A stretch of DNA of 64,000 nt from Hymenobacter sp. BT730 (GTDB lineage Bacteria; Bacteroidota; Bacteroidia; Cytophagales; Hymenobacteraceae): NCBI RefSeq assembly GCF_030542105.1, contig NZ_JAUOFB010000002.1:310001-374000 (forward strand), read 5' to 3'. Within the stretch, counting starts at the first letter, position 1; each line of letters opens with the position of its first letter. Position numbers and translations under genes: made by a program. The notes beneath the pieces were generated by a model, which was given only the letters and a program-made list of their open reading frames with translations, was not told where the DNA came from and made no database searches. Shown here piece after piece: positions 51,749 through 60,171 of the stretch.

Positions 51749-52393
51749 TTAGTTCGCTGAAGGCGAAATACTATCTGATTGGCCAGGAAGCAATTCTTCA
51801 TTGTAAAACCGGCCAAGAAGGCGGGTTTTCAATTGGTGAAACTGCGTCGTATTAAGTACGCCTCTTTCGCGTAGCCATTCTAAACGTGCTAATTGAGGCT
51901 CGGCAGGCAGTAGTGGATTGATATCCGTGTAATGGTGGCGTAGATATAGAATGGTGCGGTCACGAAGCTCATTGGCAAATTCGTAATGCGTAGCCTTCTT
52001 ACGACGGCTGTCGAATAAGACAATGTTTCCGCGACCAGTTGTAAGCACAAAATCATGGTGCCAGTCGCGCAGAATTTGATATATCAGTGCTAATAATATT
52101 CCGGTTAGAATAAGCAAAAGCCATATGGCTGACTCGCGTTGATTGGGTTGAGCATAAATGGAATACAGTGATTTAAGGCAGCCGAATGAAATAAATAAAG
52201 CAACGAGCGGAAGTCGAAAAGGAATAGAGTGGTGATGCGCCACCCCGATAGGCATCAATTCTTCGAAAGGAAGCTCAACTTTAGTCAAGTTGAACAAGCG
52301 CCGTTGCTCAACCTGAAGGCTCTTGTCAGTCAGGGTTAAGTAGGTATACCCTACCAGTGGATAGTTCTGCCGGATACTGGAAATAGAGGCCAT
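51749..52393 (-). CDS. Two-helix membrane protein, paralogue 1
   Basis: 214 residues. After an N-terminal beta-rich part (YTYLTLTDKSLQVEQRRLF) come two membrane helices (about 60-80 and 90-108, SAIWLLLILTGILLALIYQI). A cytoplasmic PH-like part follows (HHDFVLTTGRGNIVLFDSRRKKA), then FANELRDRTILYLRHHYTDINPL and RLEWLRERGVLN. The neighbour 52403-53038 has the same order and the same YLR.HY..INPL/RL.WL.E..VL segments, so the pair arose by duplication. It is somewhat poorer in G+C than its paralogue. Function unknown. Confidence 0.7.
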   Translation of the reverse strand: MASISSIRQNYPLVGYTYLTLTDKSLQVEQRRLFNLTKVELPFEELMPIGVAHHHSIPFRLPLVALFISFGCLKSLYSIYAQPNQRESAIWLLLILTGILLALIYQILRDWHHDFVLTTGRGNIVLFDSRRKKATHYEFANELRDRTILYLRHHYTDINPLLPAEPQLARLEWLRERGVLNTTQFHQLKTRLLGRFYNEELLPGQSDSISPSAN

Positions 52394-52402
52394 AGTGGGA
52401 AG

Positions 52403-53038
52403 TTAATTCTCGTACAGGCCTTCCAACTCGTGTCCCATGCCCTGCAGGGTTTCCTGCTGACGGCCGGTGAGGCGCACCATCAGGGCGCGGGCTTCGGGCT
52501 CACTCAGGACCTGCATTTCCTGTAGCCATTGCAGACGGCGCACCTGTAGCTCAATGGGCCCCAGGGGGTTGATGCTGGCATAGTGGCCTCGCAGATACTC
52601 CTTCACACGCTTTTCCAAGGTTTGAGCAAAGGTGTAGAACTGGGCCCGGTCGCGGCGACGGTCGGCGAAGGTGAGGCTGAGGTGGGCCGTGCGGAAGTGC
52701 AGCAGGAACCAGCGTCGGTCCCATTCCAAGGCAATAAAAGCGCCTAATACAGCCAGGAAAACCAGTACACCCACCAGACTGGCCGTAACGGTGCCGGTAG
52801 CCCAGGACTCCTGCACAGGCTCAAGGCCCACCCACACAATGAGGGCTAGCATGTAGAGCAGCCAGCGGGTGGGCACCTGACGGGTGCGCTCCAACTGTAC
52901 CGGCAGAATTTTCTCGTAGGGGACTTCTACTTCCAGTAAAGGAATATTCTGGGTGGTGCGCTGGCAGGCGTAGAGGCCATGCTCGCGCATAACCAGTTGG
53001 GTTGTGCCTAGTAAAATTCGGTTTTGTTCGAGGAGCAT
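52403..53038 (-). CDS. Two-helix membrane protein, paralogue 2
   Basis: 211 residues with the same plan as the next gene downstream: N-terminal strands (GTTQLVMREHGLYACQ), two membrane helices (about 58-72 and 86-106, LVGVLVFLAVLGAFIAL), a PH-like segment (RRWFLLHFRTAHLSLTFADR), then FAQTLEKRVKEYLRGHYASI and RRLQWLQEMQVLSEPEAR. The conserved C-terminal YLR.HY..INPL...E.Q..RL.WL motif may be an interaction surface. Ten bases separate it from paralogue 1, so they are one transcription unit. Heterodimer formation is an inference. Confidence 0.7.
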   Translation of the reverse strand: MLLEQNRILLGTTQLVMREHGLYACQRTTQNIPLLEVEVPYEKILPVQLERTRQVPTRWLLYMLALIVWVGLEPVQESWATGTVTASLVGVLVFLAVLGAFIALEWDRRWFLLHFRTAHLSLTFADRRRDRAQFYTFAQTLEKRVKEYLRGHYASINPLGPIELQVRRLQWLQEMQVLSEPEARALMVRLTGRQQETLQGMGHELEGLYEN

Positions 53039-53077
53039 CAGCTATAGAACCGCGCTATAAAGCACTGTTCAACTAGG

Positions 53078-54310
53078 TTACTTGAAAGGGGAAGGGGTAA
53101 AGCAAAGCACAAAAATAACCAGCATCAGCCAGCCCAGCACTTTGCGTCCCGGTGAAAGTGGGCGCTCATCCGGAGCGGGAGGATGATAAATGCCCATTAC
53201 CCGGCCTAGGAGCAACCCAAAAACCAGCCAGCCCGGGTTGCCCTCTAGTCCAGGAAATGCCAAAGTAGCCGCCAACTGAGCAACCAGCACTCCCAAAGCT
53301 AGCTTCACACTCTGCAGGGGCTGCGGTAGTACCCGCCGAAAGACCAGCAACAGGTAAAGGAAATAGGGTATACCCCAGAAAAGCCAGGTATTCAGTGGGC
53401 TATGCAGCGAAAAAAGCCCTAGCCCGGCGTAAAAAATAAACCCGATAAACAGCGCCGCCGATAACCGGTTGAAACGCCGAAAGCCCAACAGGCCGTACAG
53501 GATGTGCCCGCCATCCAACTGACCGATTGGCAACAGATTCAAGGCCGTGAAAAACAGCGACAAGGCCCCAGCCAGCAGCATTGGATAGTGCATCAGCTCA
53601 TTCGGGTGCGGTAGGCGCGTGGGATCAGCAAACAGATATTCAAGACCCTGGTACAATAGGGGTTTGGCCAGGGTAAGGCCATTGCCCTGTTGGTACACAT
53701 GGCGAACATACTCCGGGCCGTAGACGCGGTATTCCGGGTGAATCTGGAAGACGTACTCCAGCGGGGGTAAATGAGTGAAGCCGTAAATGAGTACCGGCAC
53801 CGCCACCAGAAAACCGGCCAATGGCCCGGCCAGACCGATATCAAAAAACTCCCGCCGCGAGAAAATTCGGTCTTTGATGCGAATTACTGCCCCAAATGTG
53901 CCAATGGTATTAAACAAACCCGTAAAAAACGGAATGTAGTATGGCAGCGTAGTGCGTACCTGGTTATGACGGGCCGTGAAATAATGTCCAAACTCGTGCA
54001 CCGTAAGTACGCCCAGAAACGGTAGCGAGAACCATAGCCCGCCCAAAATCTCAGGTTTCGTCAACCAGCCGGTTAGCTTCAGTGCGTCTCCTTGTAAAAA
54101 GAAGGCTTTACCCGTAATCCATTCTGCCCCAGCCAGGGTAGTGGTGGTAAGGGTGATGACGAACAGCAGCAGGTGCAGGGCATACCGCCGCCAACGAGGC
54201 GGCGCAGGCCGCTCGTAACGGGTAAATAACTGCCGAAGATCTTCCTCGTCGTTTAGGCCAGGAGAATGGGCATCAGGAGGAAAGGGAAGTGGCGGAGGAG
54301 TGGAAGGCAC
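53078..54310 (-). CDS. M50-family site-2 protease-like membrane metalloprotease
   Basis: 410 residues and about seven to eight membrane helices. The zinc site HEFGH (His105-His109) lies in a helix as TVHEFGHYFTARH; the third ligand is in NLLPIGQLDGGHILYG. There is no PDZ domain, as in the plant EGY-like and archaeal S2P groups. Such proteases cut transmembrane segments of regulators. ATG 54310 lies 37 bases inside the HAD gene upstream; the overlap suggests translational coupling. Substrate unknown. Confidence 0.9.
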   Translation of the reverse strand: MPSTPPPLPFPPDAHSPGLNDEEDLRQLFTRYERPAPPRWRRYALHLLLFVITLTTTTLAGAEWITGKAFFLQGDALKLTGWLTKPEILGGLWFSLPFLGVLTVHEFGHYFTARHNQVRTTLPYYIPFFTGLFNTIGTFGAVIRIKDRIFSRREFFDIGLAGPLAGFLVAVPVLIYGFTHLPPLEYVFQIHPEYRVYGPEYVRHVYQQGNGLTLAKPLLYQGLEYLFADPTRLPHPNELMHYPMLLAGALSLFFTALNLLPIGQLDGGHILYGLLGFRRFNRLSAALFIGFIFYAGLGLFSLHSPLNTWLFWGIPYFLYLLLVFRRVLPQPLQSVKLALGVLVAQLAATLAFPGLEGNPGWLVFGLLLGRVMGIYHPPAPDERPLSPGRKVLGWLMLVIFVLCFTPSPFK

Positions 54311-54938
54311 GGAGGGCGTCGGGAAGGGCGTCGGTGAGGGTGAGGGGCGGAGTCAGGAACAAAGTATGTAAACCCAGGCGCCGCGCCGTTTCAATGTGCT
54401 GAAAACTGTCCTCGATGAAAAGTGTTTCCTCCGCTTTCCAGTTCATCTCGGCCAGGGCATGCCGGAAAATTTCTTCGCCGGGCTTCCGTAAGCCTACGTG
54501 CTGGGAGTAGAAAACCCGGTCCAGCGCGTCGGCAATGCCGTTTTGCAGCCCGTACTGCTGATGCAGCCGCTGATTTATTTCCTCAATATGCACCTGGTTG
54601 GTATTGGAGAGAAGTGCTGTTTCATAACCCTGAGCCCGTAAGTCGGCTATGAGCGAAAGCCGCTCTGCGGGTACATCCAGCAGCATAGCATTCCAGGCCG
54701 CATTTAGTTCCTCATCTGTGGCTTCCAACTCGTAGTGCGTGCGTAGCCCTTCCCAAAAATCGGCGGGGGTGAGGCGGCCGGTTTCCATCAAATCAAATAG
54801 CTCAGCTTGGGCTGCCTGCGTAAAAGCAATAGTGCTACCGCTCCGGTGCAGTTTGCTCATGGCATCAAGCGTACGTTGGTAATCAATATTGATGATAATG
54901 CCACCAAAATCGAACAATAGGTTGGGCTTTTTGGCCAT
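54273..54938 (-). CDS. HAD-superfamily (IA) phosphatase
   Basis: 221 residues from ATG 54938 (MAKKPNLLFD). Motif I is LLFDFGGIIIN with nucleophile Asp10; the usual acid/base second Asp is Gly12, as in YihX-type enzymes written DxG/N. Motif II is ALLSNTNQVH, motif III KPGEEIFRHAL and motif IV FIEDSFQHIETA. YihX-like proteins dephosphorylate small sugar phosphates or nucleotides. The 3' end overlaps the M50 gene by 38 bases, its likely co-transcribed partner. Confidence 0.9.
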   Translation of the reverse strand: MAKKPNLLFDFGGIIINIDYQRTLDAMSKLHRSGSTIAFTQAAQAELFDLMETGRLTPADFWEGLRTHYELEATDEELNAAWNAMLLDVPAERLSLIADLRAQGYETALLSNTNQVHIEEINQRLHQQYGLQNGIADALDRVFYSQHVGLRKPGEEIFRHALAEMNWKAEETLFIEDSFQHIETARRLGLHTLFLTPPLTLTDALPDALRAFHSSATSLSS

Positions 54939-55089
54939 ACAAATAGGTAATTGGAGAAGCGCTGATAAAGCTAGAACGCCTAAAAAGTTACGAAGCGGCC
55001 CACATTCCACCCACTCCCACGTTGCAAATCCGCCTACAAAAGTCGAAGTTTGCGCTGCCGAAACCAACCGCCTTGGCTGGTTTTGCGCC

Positions 55090-55163
55090 GGGCCTATAGC
55101 TCAATCGGTTAGAGCAGCTGACTCATAATCAGCAGGTCACTGGTTCGATTCCAGTTGGGCCCA
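55090..55163 (+). tRNA. tRNA with CAT anticodon (elongator Met or Ile2)
   Basis: 74 bases including discriminator A, no encoded CCA. The acceptor GGGCCTA pairs with TGGGCCC (one G-U). D arm GCTC/GAGC, anticodon stem GCTGA/TCAGC with loop CTCATAA (anticodon CAT), T arm ACTGG-TTCGATT-CCAGT. An initiator is excluded by the normal 1-72 G-C pair and the lack of GGG/CCC in the anticodon stem. Met versus lysidine-modified Ile2 cannot be decided by eye. Confidence 0.92.
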
Positions 55164-55171
55164 CAAAAAAC

Positions 55172-55219
55172 ACTCAGAGCAACAAGCTTATAATGAGATT
55201 GTTGCTCTGAGTTTTTTTA
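55172..55219 (+). terminator. Terminator after tRNA(CAT)
   Basis: ACTCAGAGCAACAA (55172-55185) pairs with TTGTTGCTCTGAGT (55199-55212), then a T-run to 55218. Confidence 0.9.
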
Positions 55220-55766
55220 TTTTTGTGTCATTATGCTGGATGACATTTCCGTGCCTATCTTCTGGGAAGCTTCTCAAATGGCCTTGTGGCAAGCTTATAA
55301 AAAAGCTTTCAAAAAGTATAGAAGCAAGCAGCATGCTTAACATCTAAGCCACACCCCCTGAGTGGCCTGCCTGTAGTTGGTAGTGATAAATAAGCTGAAT
55401 AGCCTCATTGCTAAGTTGATTTCCTTAGTCAATTGGTGAGTATATGGCTGGTTACAGCTACTGCAGTATATATAATAATAGAAGTAACAACAGAGCGCAA
55501 CTTTACAGTGGCTTTGTTGTTTATTACACTCATGGCCCTACTCAACGGTTCGACTAAGTATGCGACAGGGCATGCTACATTAGATTTCTGCATCAGCCCC
55601 GAACTTAACCTGCTGTGAGGCGTAGCCAGCATTAGTCTGCAATCTGTAAACCCGTAAAGGCGCAGGCTAAGGCAATAAAACCCGGGTATTTACTTTCTCT
55701 TACAAGAAGAAGTTATCTACGCTCGGTGGATTTGCTCTTTTTTCGCGCAATTTGCGTTACCAATTT
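55220..55766. other. Gene-poor region after tRNA(CAT)
   Basis: 547 bases. The only notable open frame is 55433-55618 (plus, TTG or GTG start), with two hydrophobic stretches (IWLVTATAVYIIIEV and FTVALLFITLMALL). Codon use is unlike neighbours and no ATG is available, so I do not call it a gene. Composition is lower in G+C than the flanks. Confidence 0.5.
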
Positions 55767-55982
55767 ATGACACAACCGACCAAACGCATTCGAAAGCGGA
55801 AACCACAAGAATCTGCCCCAGTAACTGTACTCTCTCATGCCGAGCACCTGCAGGTGTTGCATGCGCGCGAACAAGGCAAAACCGTTATGTATAAGCAGGA
55901 TGCCTGGGGGCATATTGAAACGCGCTTCGTGCGCACCCACAACGTAGCCGCCTGGGAAGCCAAAGGATTTGTTGTACGCTAA
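55767..55982 (+). CDS. Small basic protein of unknown function
   Basis: 71 residues from ATG 55767 (MTQPTKRIRKRKPQESAP). The basic N-terminus (KRIRKRK) is followed by HLQVLHAREQGKTVMYKQDA and a C-terminal ETRFVRTHNVAAWEAKGF. There is no cysteine, signal or membrane segment. It may bind nucleic acid or ribosomes by charge (weak inference). An upstream in-frame TTG at 55752 exists but ATG is preferred. Monocistronic. Confidence 0.6.
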   Translation: MTQPTKRIRKRKPQESAPVTVLSHAEHLQVLHAREQGKTVMYKQDAWGHIETRFVRTHNVAAWEAKGFVVR

Positions 55983-56085
55983 CTGCGTGCTTCCTGGAGC
56001 TTGCTTATCATAAATTCGGTTGCTTTTCCCGGCAACCGCATTTTAGCTATTTCCTTTCTGCGCAGCTACATAGTGCATAAGGCTA

Positions 56086-56829
56086 TTATAGCCGGTCCAG
56101 CCGACCTCCGTCTACGCGTACCTCGGCACCTTGCACAAAATGAGCATCGTCCGAGGCCAGATAGGCTATAACGGCGGCCACGTCCTCTGGTCGGCCTACA
56201 TCGGTTTTGTTGATGACTTCAACCCCGCTTTTTATGTTGGGATTTTCCCAGAGCATGGGTGTGTCGATGGCACCCGGCAGAATTGCGTTGGTACGGATGC
56301 CTTTGGGCTTGCCCTCCAGCGAGGAGGAGCGGGTGAGCGACAACAAAGCAGCTTTAGCGGCAGCGTAGGGCGCAACCAGGGGGCTAGTCTCCACGGCATG
56401 AATGCTGGCCACATTCAGAATGCTGCTTCCGGGCTTCATATGCAGAAATGCCTGCTTCGTAAAATAGAAGGCCCCCAGCAGGTCCACATTCAAAATACGC
56501 ATCCAGTCTTCTCCCGTAAGCTGTTCCAAGGGTTTGAACTGCATGAGGCCGGCATTGTTTACCACCACATCCAGCCGCCCAAAACGCTTTAGGGTACCGG
56601 CCACGGTAGCTTCTACCTGGGCTTCTACGGCCACATTGCATAGGCTGGTCCATACCTCTGGAGCCCCGGCTGCCCTCACGGCAGGCTCAGCTGTGTCGAG
56701 GTTTTCCTGTTTGTAATCAGCTAATACAATGCGGGCACCCTCGCTGGCCAGGCGCTTTGCCACGGCCAGGCCAATCCCGCTGGCCCCGCCGGTGATAAGG
56801 GCAACTTTATCCTGAAATCTGGCTTCCAT
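56086..56829 (-). CDS. SDR-family sugar dehydrogenase (probable galactose 1-dehydrogenase role)
   Basis: 247 residues. TGGASGIG (13-20), NNAG (91-94), catalytic Ser142, Tyr155 and Lys159 (YAAAK), and Asp38 after the second strand (VLADYK), which favours NAD+. It follows the GH1 gene by 17 bases in the same minus-strand unit, and faces the galactonate genes across a common promoter region. In this setting it most likely oxidises D-galactose (or another aldose) to the lactone used by the SMP-30 protein. Family is certain; substrate is inferred. Confidence 0.85.
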   Translation of the reverse strand: MEARFQDKVALITGGASGIGLAVAKRLASEGARIVLADYKQENLDTAEPAVRAAGAPEVWTSLCNVAVEAQVEATVAGTLKRFGRLDVVVNNAGLMQFKPLEQLTGEDWMRILNVDLLGAFYFTKQAFLHMKPGSSILNVASIHAVETSPLVAPYAAAKAALLSLTRSSSLEGKPKGIRTNAILPGAIDTPMLWENPNIKSGVEVINKTDVGRPEDVAAVIAYLASDDAHFVQGAEVRVDGGRLDRL

Positions 56830-56846
56830 GGCGGATAGGAGTAAGG

Positions 56847-58163
56847 TTAGGCGACAGTGGTAGGAGCGTTGGCCTGAGAGGTAGAGCTGTCAGCGCTGGT
56901 TTTTTGGGCGGCAGCTTCCTGCTCCCGGGCCCAGATGCGGTTACTTTCCTGCGGCATTACAATGGGTACCTGTAGGCAAACGCTGTGCGTAGGCAGCACC
57001 TGCTGCCAGTCCTTAATCAGCTGCTTATAGGCTTTGCCTACCGGGCGAATATTGCGGTCCAGGTCGTAGAGGCCGAGTGGGTTTACGTGGCCATTGTTCC
57101 GACGCAGGGCGGTGTCCCAGTCTACCTGGTCAGTGAGGGAATACCAGGTAAACCCCACAATGGGTACCCCGTCATTGCGCACGCGCAGCACGTTGGCCCA
57201 TTCTTTCCAGAGCCAGTTTACGGCTTCCTCGCCAGTGCTGCCCTGGGCCAGGTTGGTTTCTGTGTGCATCACCGGCAGGCGGTAACGGTCGTGATATTGC
57301 CGGGTAATGACGTGGTAGCCAAAAATCTCGCCTGAGGCCCGCGTACTGCCATCTTTTAAAACGCGGTGCTCATTGGTTTTATAGTAATCATTGCCCATGA
57401 TGCAATGATGCTTCATCTTGTTGTGCATGAAGTAATGGTACTCCTCCCGACTCATGCCATTGTCCATCAGGTATTCGTACATCTCCGATTCCACCCGACG
57501 CCCATAATTCAGATCCAGCGACAAAAAGCGGCGGGCGTTCATCAGCTCTGCAGACCGGATAGCAGCAGGGTTTTCGGCATGAAAATACTCCGTCGATTCG
57601 CTCTGAATAAAGATGGCATCGGCCCTCACCTCCAGAATGGCGCGCATGGCCTCCAGGTTAGCTTTTACAATATGCTTGAGCGCCGTCACAAAGTGCTGAT
57701 GGCCCGTTAGCTGCTCATTCCACCACCCAAAAAGCGCGGAAAACTCGGCGCAAATGAACATCTCATTTACCGGCGTGTAGAGCTGGACCCAGGGAAAGCG
57801 CTGGGCAAAATCCCGGGCATACCGGGCAAAAAGGTGCGGGAAATCGGGGTTCTGAAAATTGCCGAGCCAGTCTGGCAAGCCAAAGTGGCACAGGTCTACA
57901 ATGGGGGCAATGTTGCGGCGCAGCAAGTCCTGGAAGGTAACATCAGCAAAAGACCAGTCATACTTACCGGGGCCCAGCCATGTGGTATGAATAGGAGGGC
58001 CGTAGCGTAGAAAGAAAATACCCTGCTCCTGCACCAGGTCGAAGTCCTTCTGCCAATGCTGATAATGGCCGCATTTCTCCATCTCATCTACCCGCAGCCT
58101 GCCGTTCTGGATGGTGGGGTTACTATTTTCAATCCCGGTGGCAAAAAGAAACTGAGGACCCAT
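56847..58163 (-). CDS. Glycoside hydrolase family 1-type enzyme (beta-glycosidase)
   Basis: 438 residues with no signal peptide. Acid/base Glu134 lies in YTPVNEMF (TxNE motif). The nucleophile is probably Glu302 in VMHTETN, a variant of the usual I/VTENG. Other GH1-like marks are HWQKDFDLVQEQGIFFLRYG near the start, LCHFGLPDWL and GFTWYSLTDQVDWD. A C-terminal tail rich in A, S, T and Q (about 405-438) is unusual. Together with the SDR and galactonate genes, a cytoplasmic beta-galactosidase or related role is likely. The altered nucleophile motif marks a divergent subgroup. Confidence 0.85.
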   Translation of the reverse strand: MGPQFLFATGIENSNPTIQNGRLRVDEMEKCGHYQHWQKDFDLVQEQGIFFLRYGPPIHTTWLGPGKYDWSFADVTFQDLLRRNIAPIVDLCHFGLPDWLGNFQNPDFPHLFARYARDFAQRFPWVQLYTPVNEMFICAEFSALFGWWNEQLTGHQHFVTALKHIVKANLEAMRAILEVRADAIFIQSESTEYFHAENPAAIRSAELMNARRFLSLDLNYGRRVESEMYEYLMDNGMSREEYHYFMHNKMKHHCIMGNDYYKTNEHRVLKDGSTRASGEIFGYHVITRQYHDRYRLPVMHTETNLAQGSTGEEAVNWLWKEWANVLRVRNDGVPIVGFTWYSLTDQVDWDTALRRNNGHVNPLGLYDLDRNIRPVGKAYKQLIKDWQQVLPTHSVCLQVPIVMPQESNRIWAREQEAAAQKTSADSSTSQANAPTTVA

Positions 58164-58363
58164 AGAAGTAAGAATTAAGCAGAACCAGGGCAGATGCTTT
58201 CACGCTTACTTAGTTCAGGGGCAGGATGTTGCTTGCGCCTATGCTACTCTGTCGACATGAGTTAGGCTTTCTGCCCGCCACAACCCATCTCTGCCTTAAC
58301 CAGGCTCGCAGGTTCTACGTTGTCAGGAAAGCCCATGCGGGCAAAGACTTATTCCGGACTGCC
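58164..58363. promoter_or_regulatory. Divergent promoter region of the galactose/galactonate locus
   Basis: 200 bases between the GH1-SDR unit (minus) and the aldolase-dgoD-dgoK-lactonase unit (plus). Co-regulation from here is likely, but I see no clear palindrome and no regulator gene is adjacent. Confidence 0.5.
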
Positions 58364-59008
58364 ATGACGCCCCTTGCGCATATACTGGAGAATAAGCTGG
58401 TGGCCATTATCCGCGGTGCCGAGCCGAAGGAACTCTTGTCCATTGCCCGGGCGCTGCATGCCGGTGGCATCCGGACCATGGAAATTACGCTCAACTCGCC
58501 CGGCGCCCTGGGCGCAATAGCAGAACTCGCGCGCGAAATGGAAGGGCAGATGCTGGTAGGAGCAGGCACCGTGCTCGATGCCGAATCAGCGCGGGCGGCC
58601 CTGCTGGCCGGCGCCCGCTTTATTATCTCACCCACCCTAAATAAGAAAACCATTCGGATAACCCGTCGCTACGGCGCTGTGAGTATCCCTGGCGCCTACA
58701 CGGCCACCGAAATCCTGACGGCTTACGAATTTGGCGGCGACATAATCAAGGTATTTCCGGCTTCTATGGGCGCTACCTATTTCAAAGACATAGCCGGTCC
58801 GCTGCCGCATATTCCGCTGATGCCGACCGGGGGCGTGCGACTGGATAATATCCGAAGCTTTCAGCAGGCCGGCGCCGTAGCTTTTGGGCTGGCCAGCGCC
58901 CTGGTTAATCCCACGCAGCAGGTCACGGACGCATACCTGCGGCAGCTCACTGACACGGCCCGGCACTTTGTAGAAGCGGTAGCCGCCCCCTCAAGCTCTA
59001 CAGCATGA
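58364..59008 (+). CDS. dgoA: 2-dehydro-3-deoxy-phosphogalactonate/gluconate aldolase
   Basis: 214 residues from ATG 58364 (MTPLAHILEN); earlier in-frame ATGs add residues unlike the family. Class I aldolase of the KDPG family: Glu40 (GIRTMEITLN) and Schiff-base Lys129 (DIIKVFPAS), with phosphate-binding GGV in MPTGGVRLDNI. It splits the phosphorylated keto-deoxy sugar acid to pyruvate and glyceraldehyde 3-phosphate. The stop overlaps the dgoD start by four bases (ATGA), showing tight coupling. Position favours KDPGal as substrate. Confidence 0.92.
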   Translation: MTPLAHILENKLVAIIRGAEPKELLSIARALHAGGIRTMEITLNSPGALGAIAELAREMEGQMLVGAGTVLDAESARAALLAGARFIISPTLNKKTIRITRRYGAVSIPGAYTATEILTAYEFGGDIIKVFPASMGATYFKDIAGPLPHIPLMPTGGVRLDNIRSFQQAGAVAFGLASALVNPTQQVTDAYLRQLTDTARHFVEAVAAPSSSTA

Positions 59009-60153
59009 AAATTACTCGCTTTACCCTGTATCAGGTACCGCCCCGGTGGCTGTTCCTGAAGCTCGAAACCGATGCCGGTATCGTAGGCTGGGGTGAGCCG
59101 GTGATTGAAGGCCGGGCCGCCACCGTGGCCGCGGCCGTCACCGAGCTGATGGAAAACCTGCTGGGTAAGAATCCGCTCAACATCGAAGACCATTGGCAGG
59201 TGATGTACCGGGGTGGCTTTTACCGGGGCGGCCCCATTCTGATGAGTGCTCTGGCAGGTATTGATCAGGCCCTGTGGGATATTAAGGGGAAGTACCACAG
59301 CGCCCCCATCCATCAGCTGCTGGGCGGGCGGGTGCGCGAGCTGATGCGGGTGTATTCCTGGATTGGCGGCGACCGGCCTACGGAGGTGGGACTGGCGGCG
59401 GCGGGCATGGTGGCCAAAGGCTTCACAGCCATCAAAATGAATGCCTCCGATGAGATGAGCTACGTGGACTCGCACGTGAAAGTAGACCAGGTGCTGGCCC
59501 GCGTGGCGGCCGTGCGCGAAGCCGGCGGCCCCGGTCTGGGCATCGGTATCGATTTTCATGGCCGGGTGCATAAGCCTATGGCCAAGGTGCTGGCCAATGA
59601 GCTGGAGCCTTTTCATCCCATGTTTATTGAGGAGCCCGTGCTGCCGCAGAACAACGAGGCGCTGCGTGATATAGCCCGCCACTGCGCCATTCCTGTAGCT
59701 ACGGGCGAGCGAATGTTTTCGCGCTGGGATTTCAAACAACTGCTTATTGATGGCTACGCTGACATAATCCAGCCCGATCTTTCACACGCCGGCGGCATTA
59801 CGGAGTGCAAGAAAATTATTTCAATGGCGGAGGCTTTTGACGTGGCCGCGGCGCCGCACTGCCCCCTGGGGCCTATTGCCCTGGCCGCCTGTCTGCAGGT
59901 GGATGCCACCTGCCACAACGCTTTTATTCAGGAGCAAAGCCTGGGGATTCATTACAACCTGGAAAACGACCTGCTGGACTATCTGGTGGATAAAACTGTG
60001 TTCGATTATGAAAAGGGTTTTTGCAAAATACCCGAAGGTCCCGGGCTGGGCATTGAAATCAATGAGGAGTACCTACTGAGCCGTGCTGCTATTGGCCACA
60101 ACTGGCACAACCCCATCTGGCGCAACCCCGACGGCAGTCTGGCAGAGTGGTAA
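59005..60153 (+). CDS. dgoD: D-galactonate dehydratase
   Basis: 382 residues of the enolase superfamily. The Mg2+ ligands Asp183, Glu209 and Glu235 and the catalytic His185 and His285 fall at the same numbers as in E. coli DgoD (GIDFHGRVHKP, FIEEPVLP, ATGERMFS, AAPHCPLGPIAL). It removes water from D-galactonate to give 2-dehydro-3-deoxy-D-galactonate. The start codon overlaps the aldolase stop, and the kinase gene follows after 18 bases. Confidence 0.96.
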   Translation: MKITRFTLYQVPPRWLFLKLETDAGIVGWGEPVIEGRAATVAAAVTELMENLLGKNPLNIEDHWQVMYRGGFYRGGPILMSALAGIDQALWDIKGKYHSAPIHQLLGGRVRELMRVYSWIGGDRPTEVGLAAAGMVAKGFTAIKMNASDEMSYVDSHVKVDQVLARVAAVREAGGPGLGIGIDFHGRVHKPMAKVLANELEPFHPMFIEEPVLPQNNEALRDIARHCAIPVATGERMFSRWDFKQLLIDGYADIIQPDLSHAGGITECKKIISMAEAFDVAAAPHCPLGPIALAACLQVDATCHNAFIQEQSLGIHYNLENDLLDYLVDKTVFDYEKGFCKIPEGPGLGIEINEEYLLSRAAIGHNWHNPIWRNPDGSLAEW

Positions 60154-60171
60154 GCCCCAACTTATTGGCGT

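Noticed and set aside
55433..55618. 61-codon hydrophobic open frame after tRNA(CAT)
   Set aside because: Only TTG/GTG starts, codon use unlike neighbours, no homologous pattern recognised; described within the gene-poor region only.
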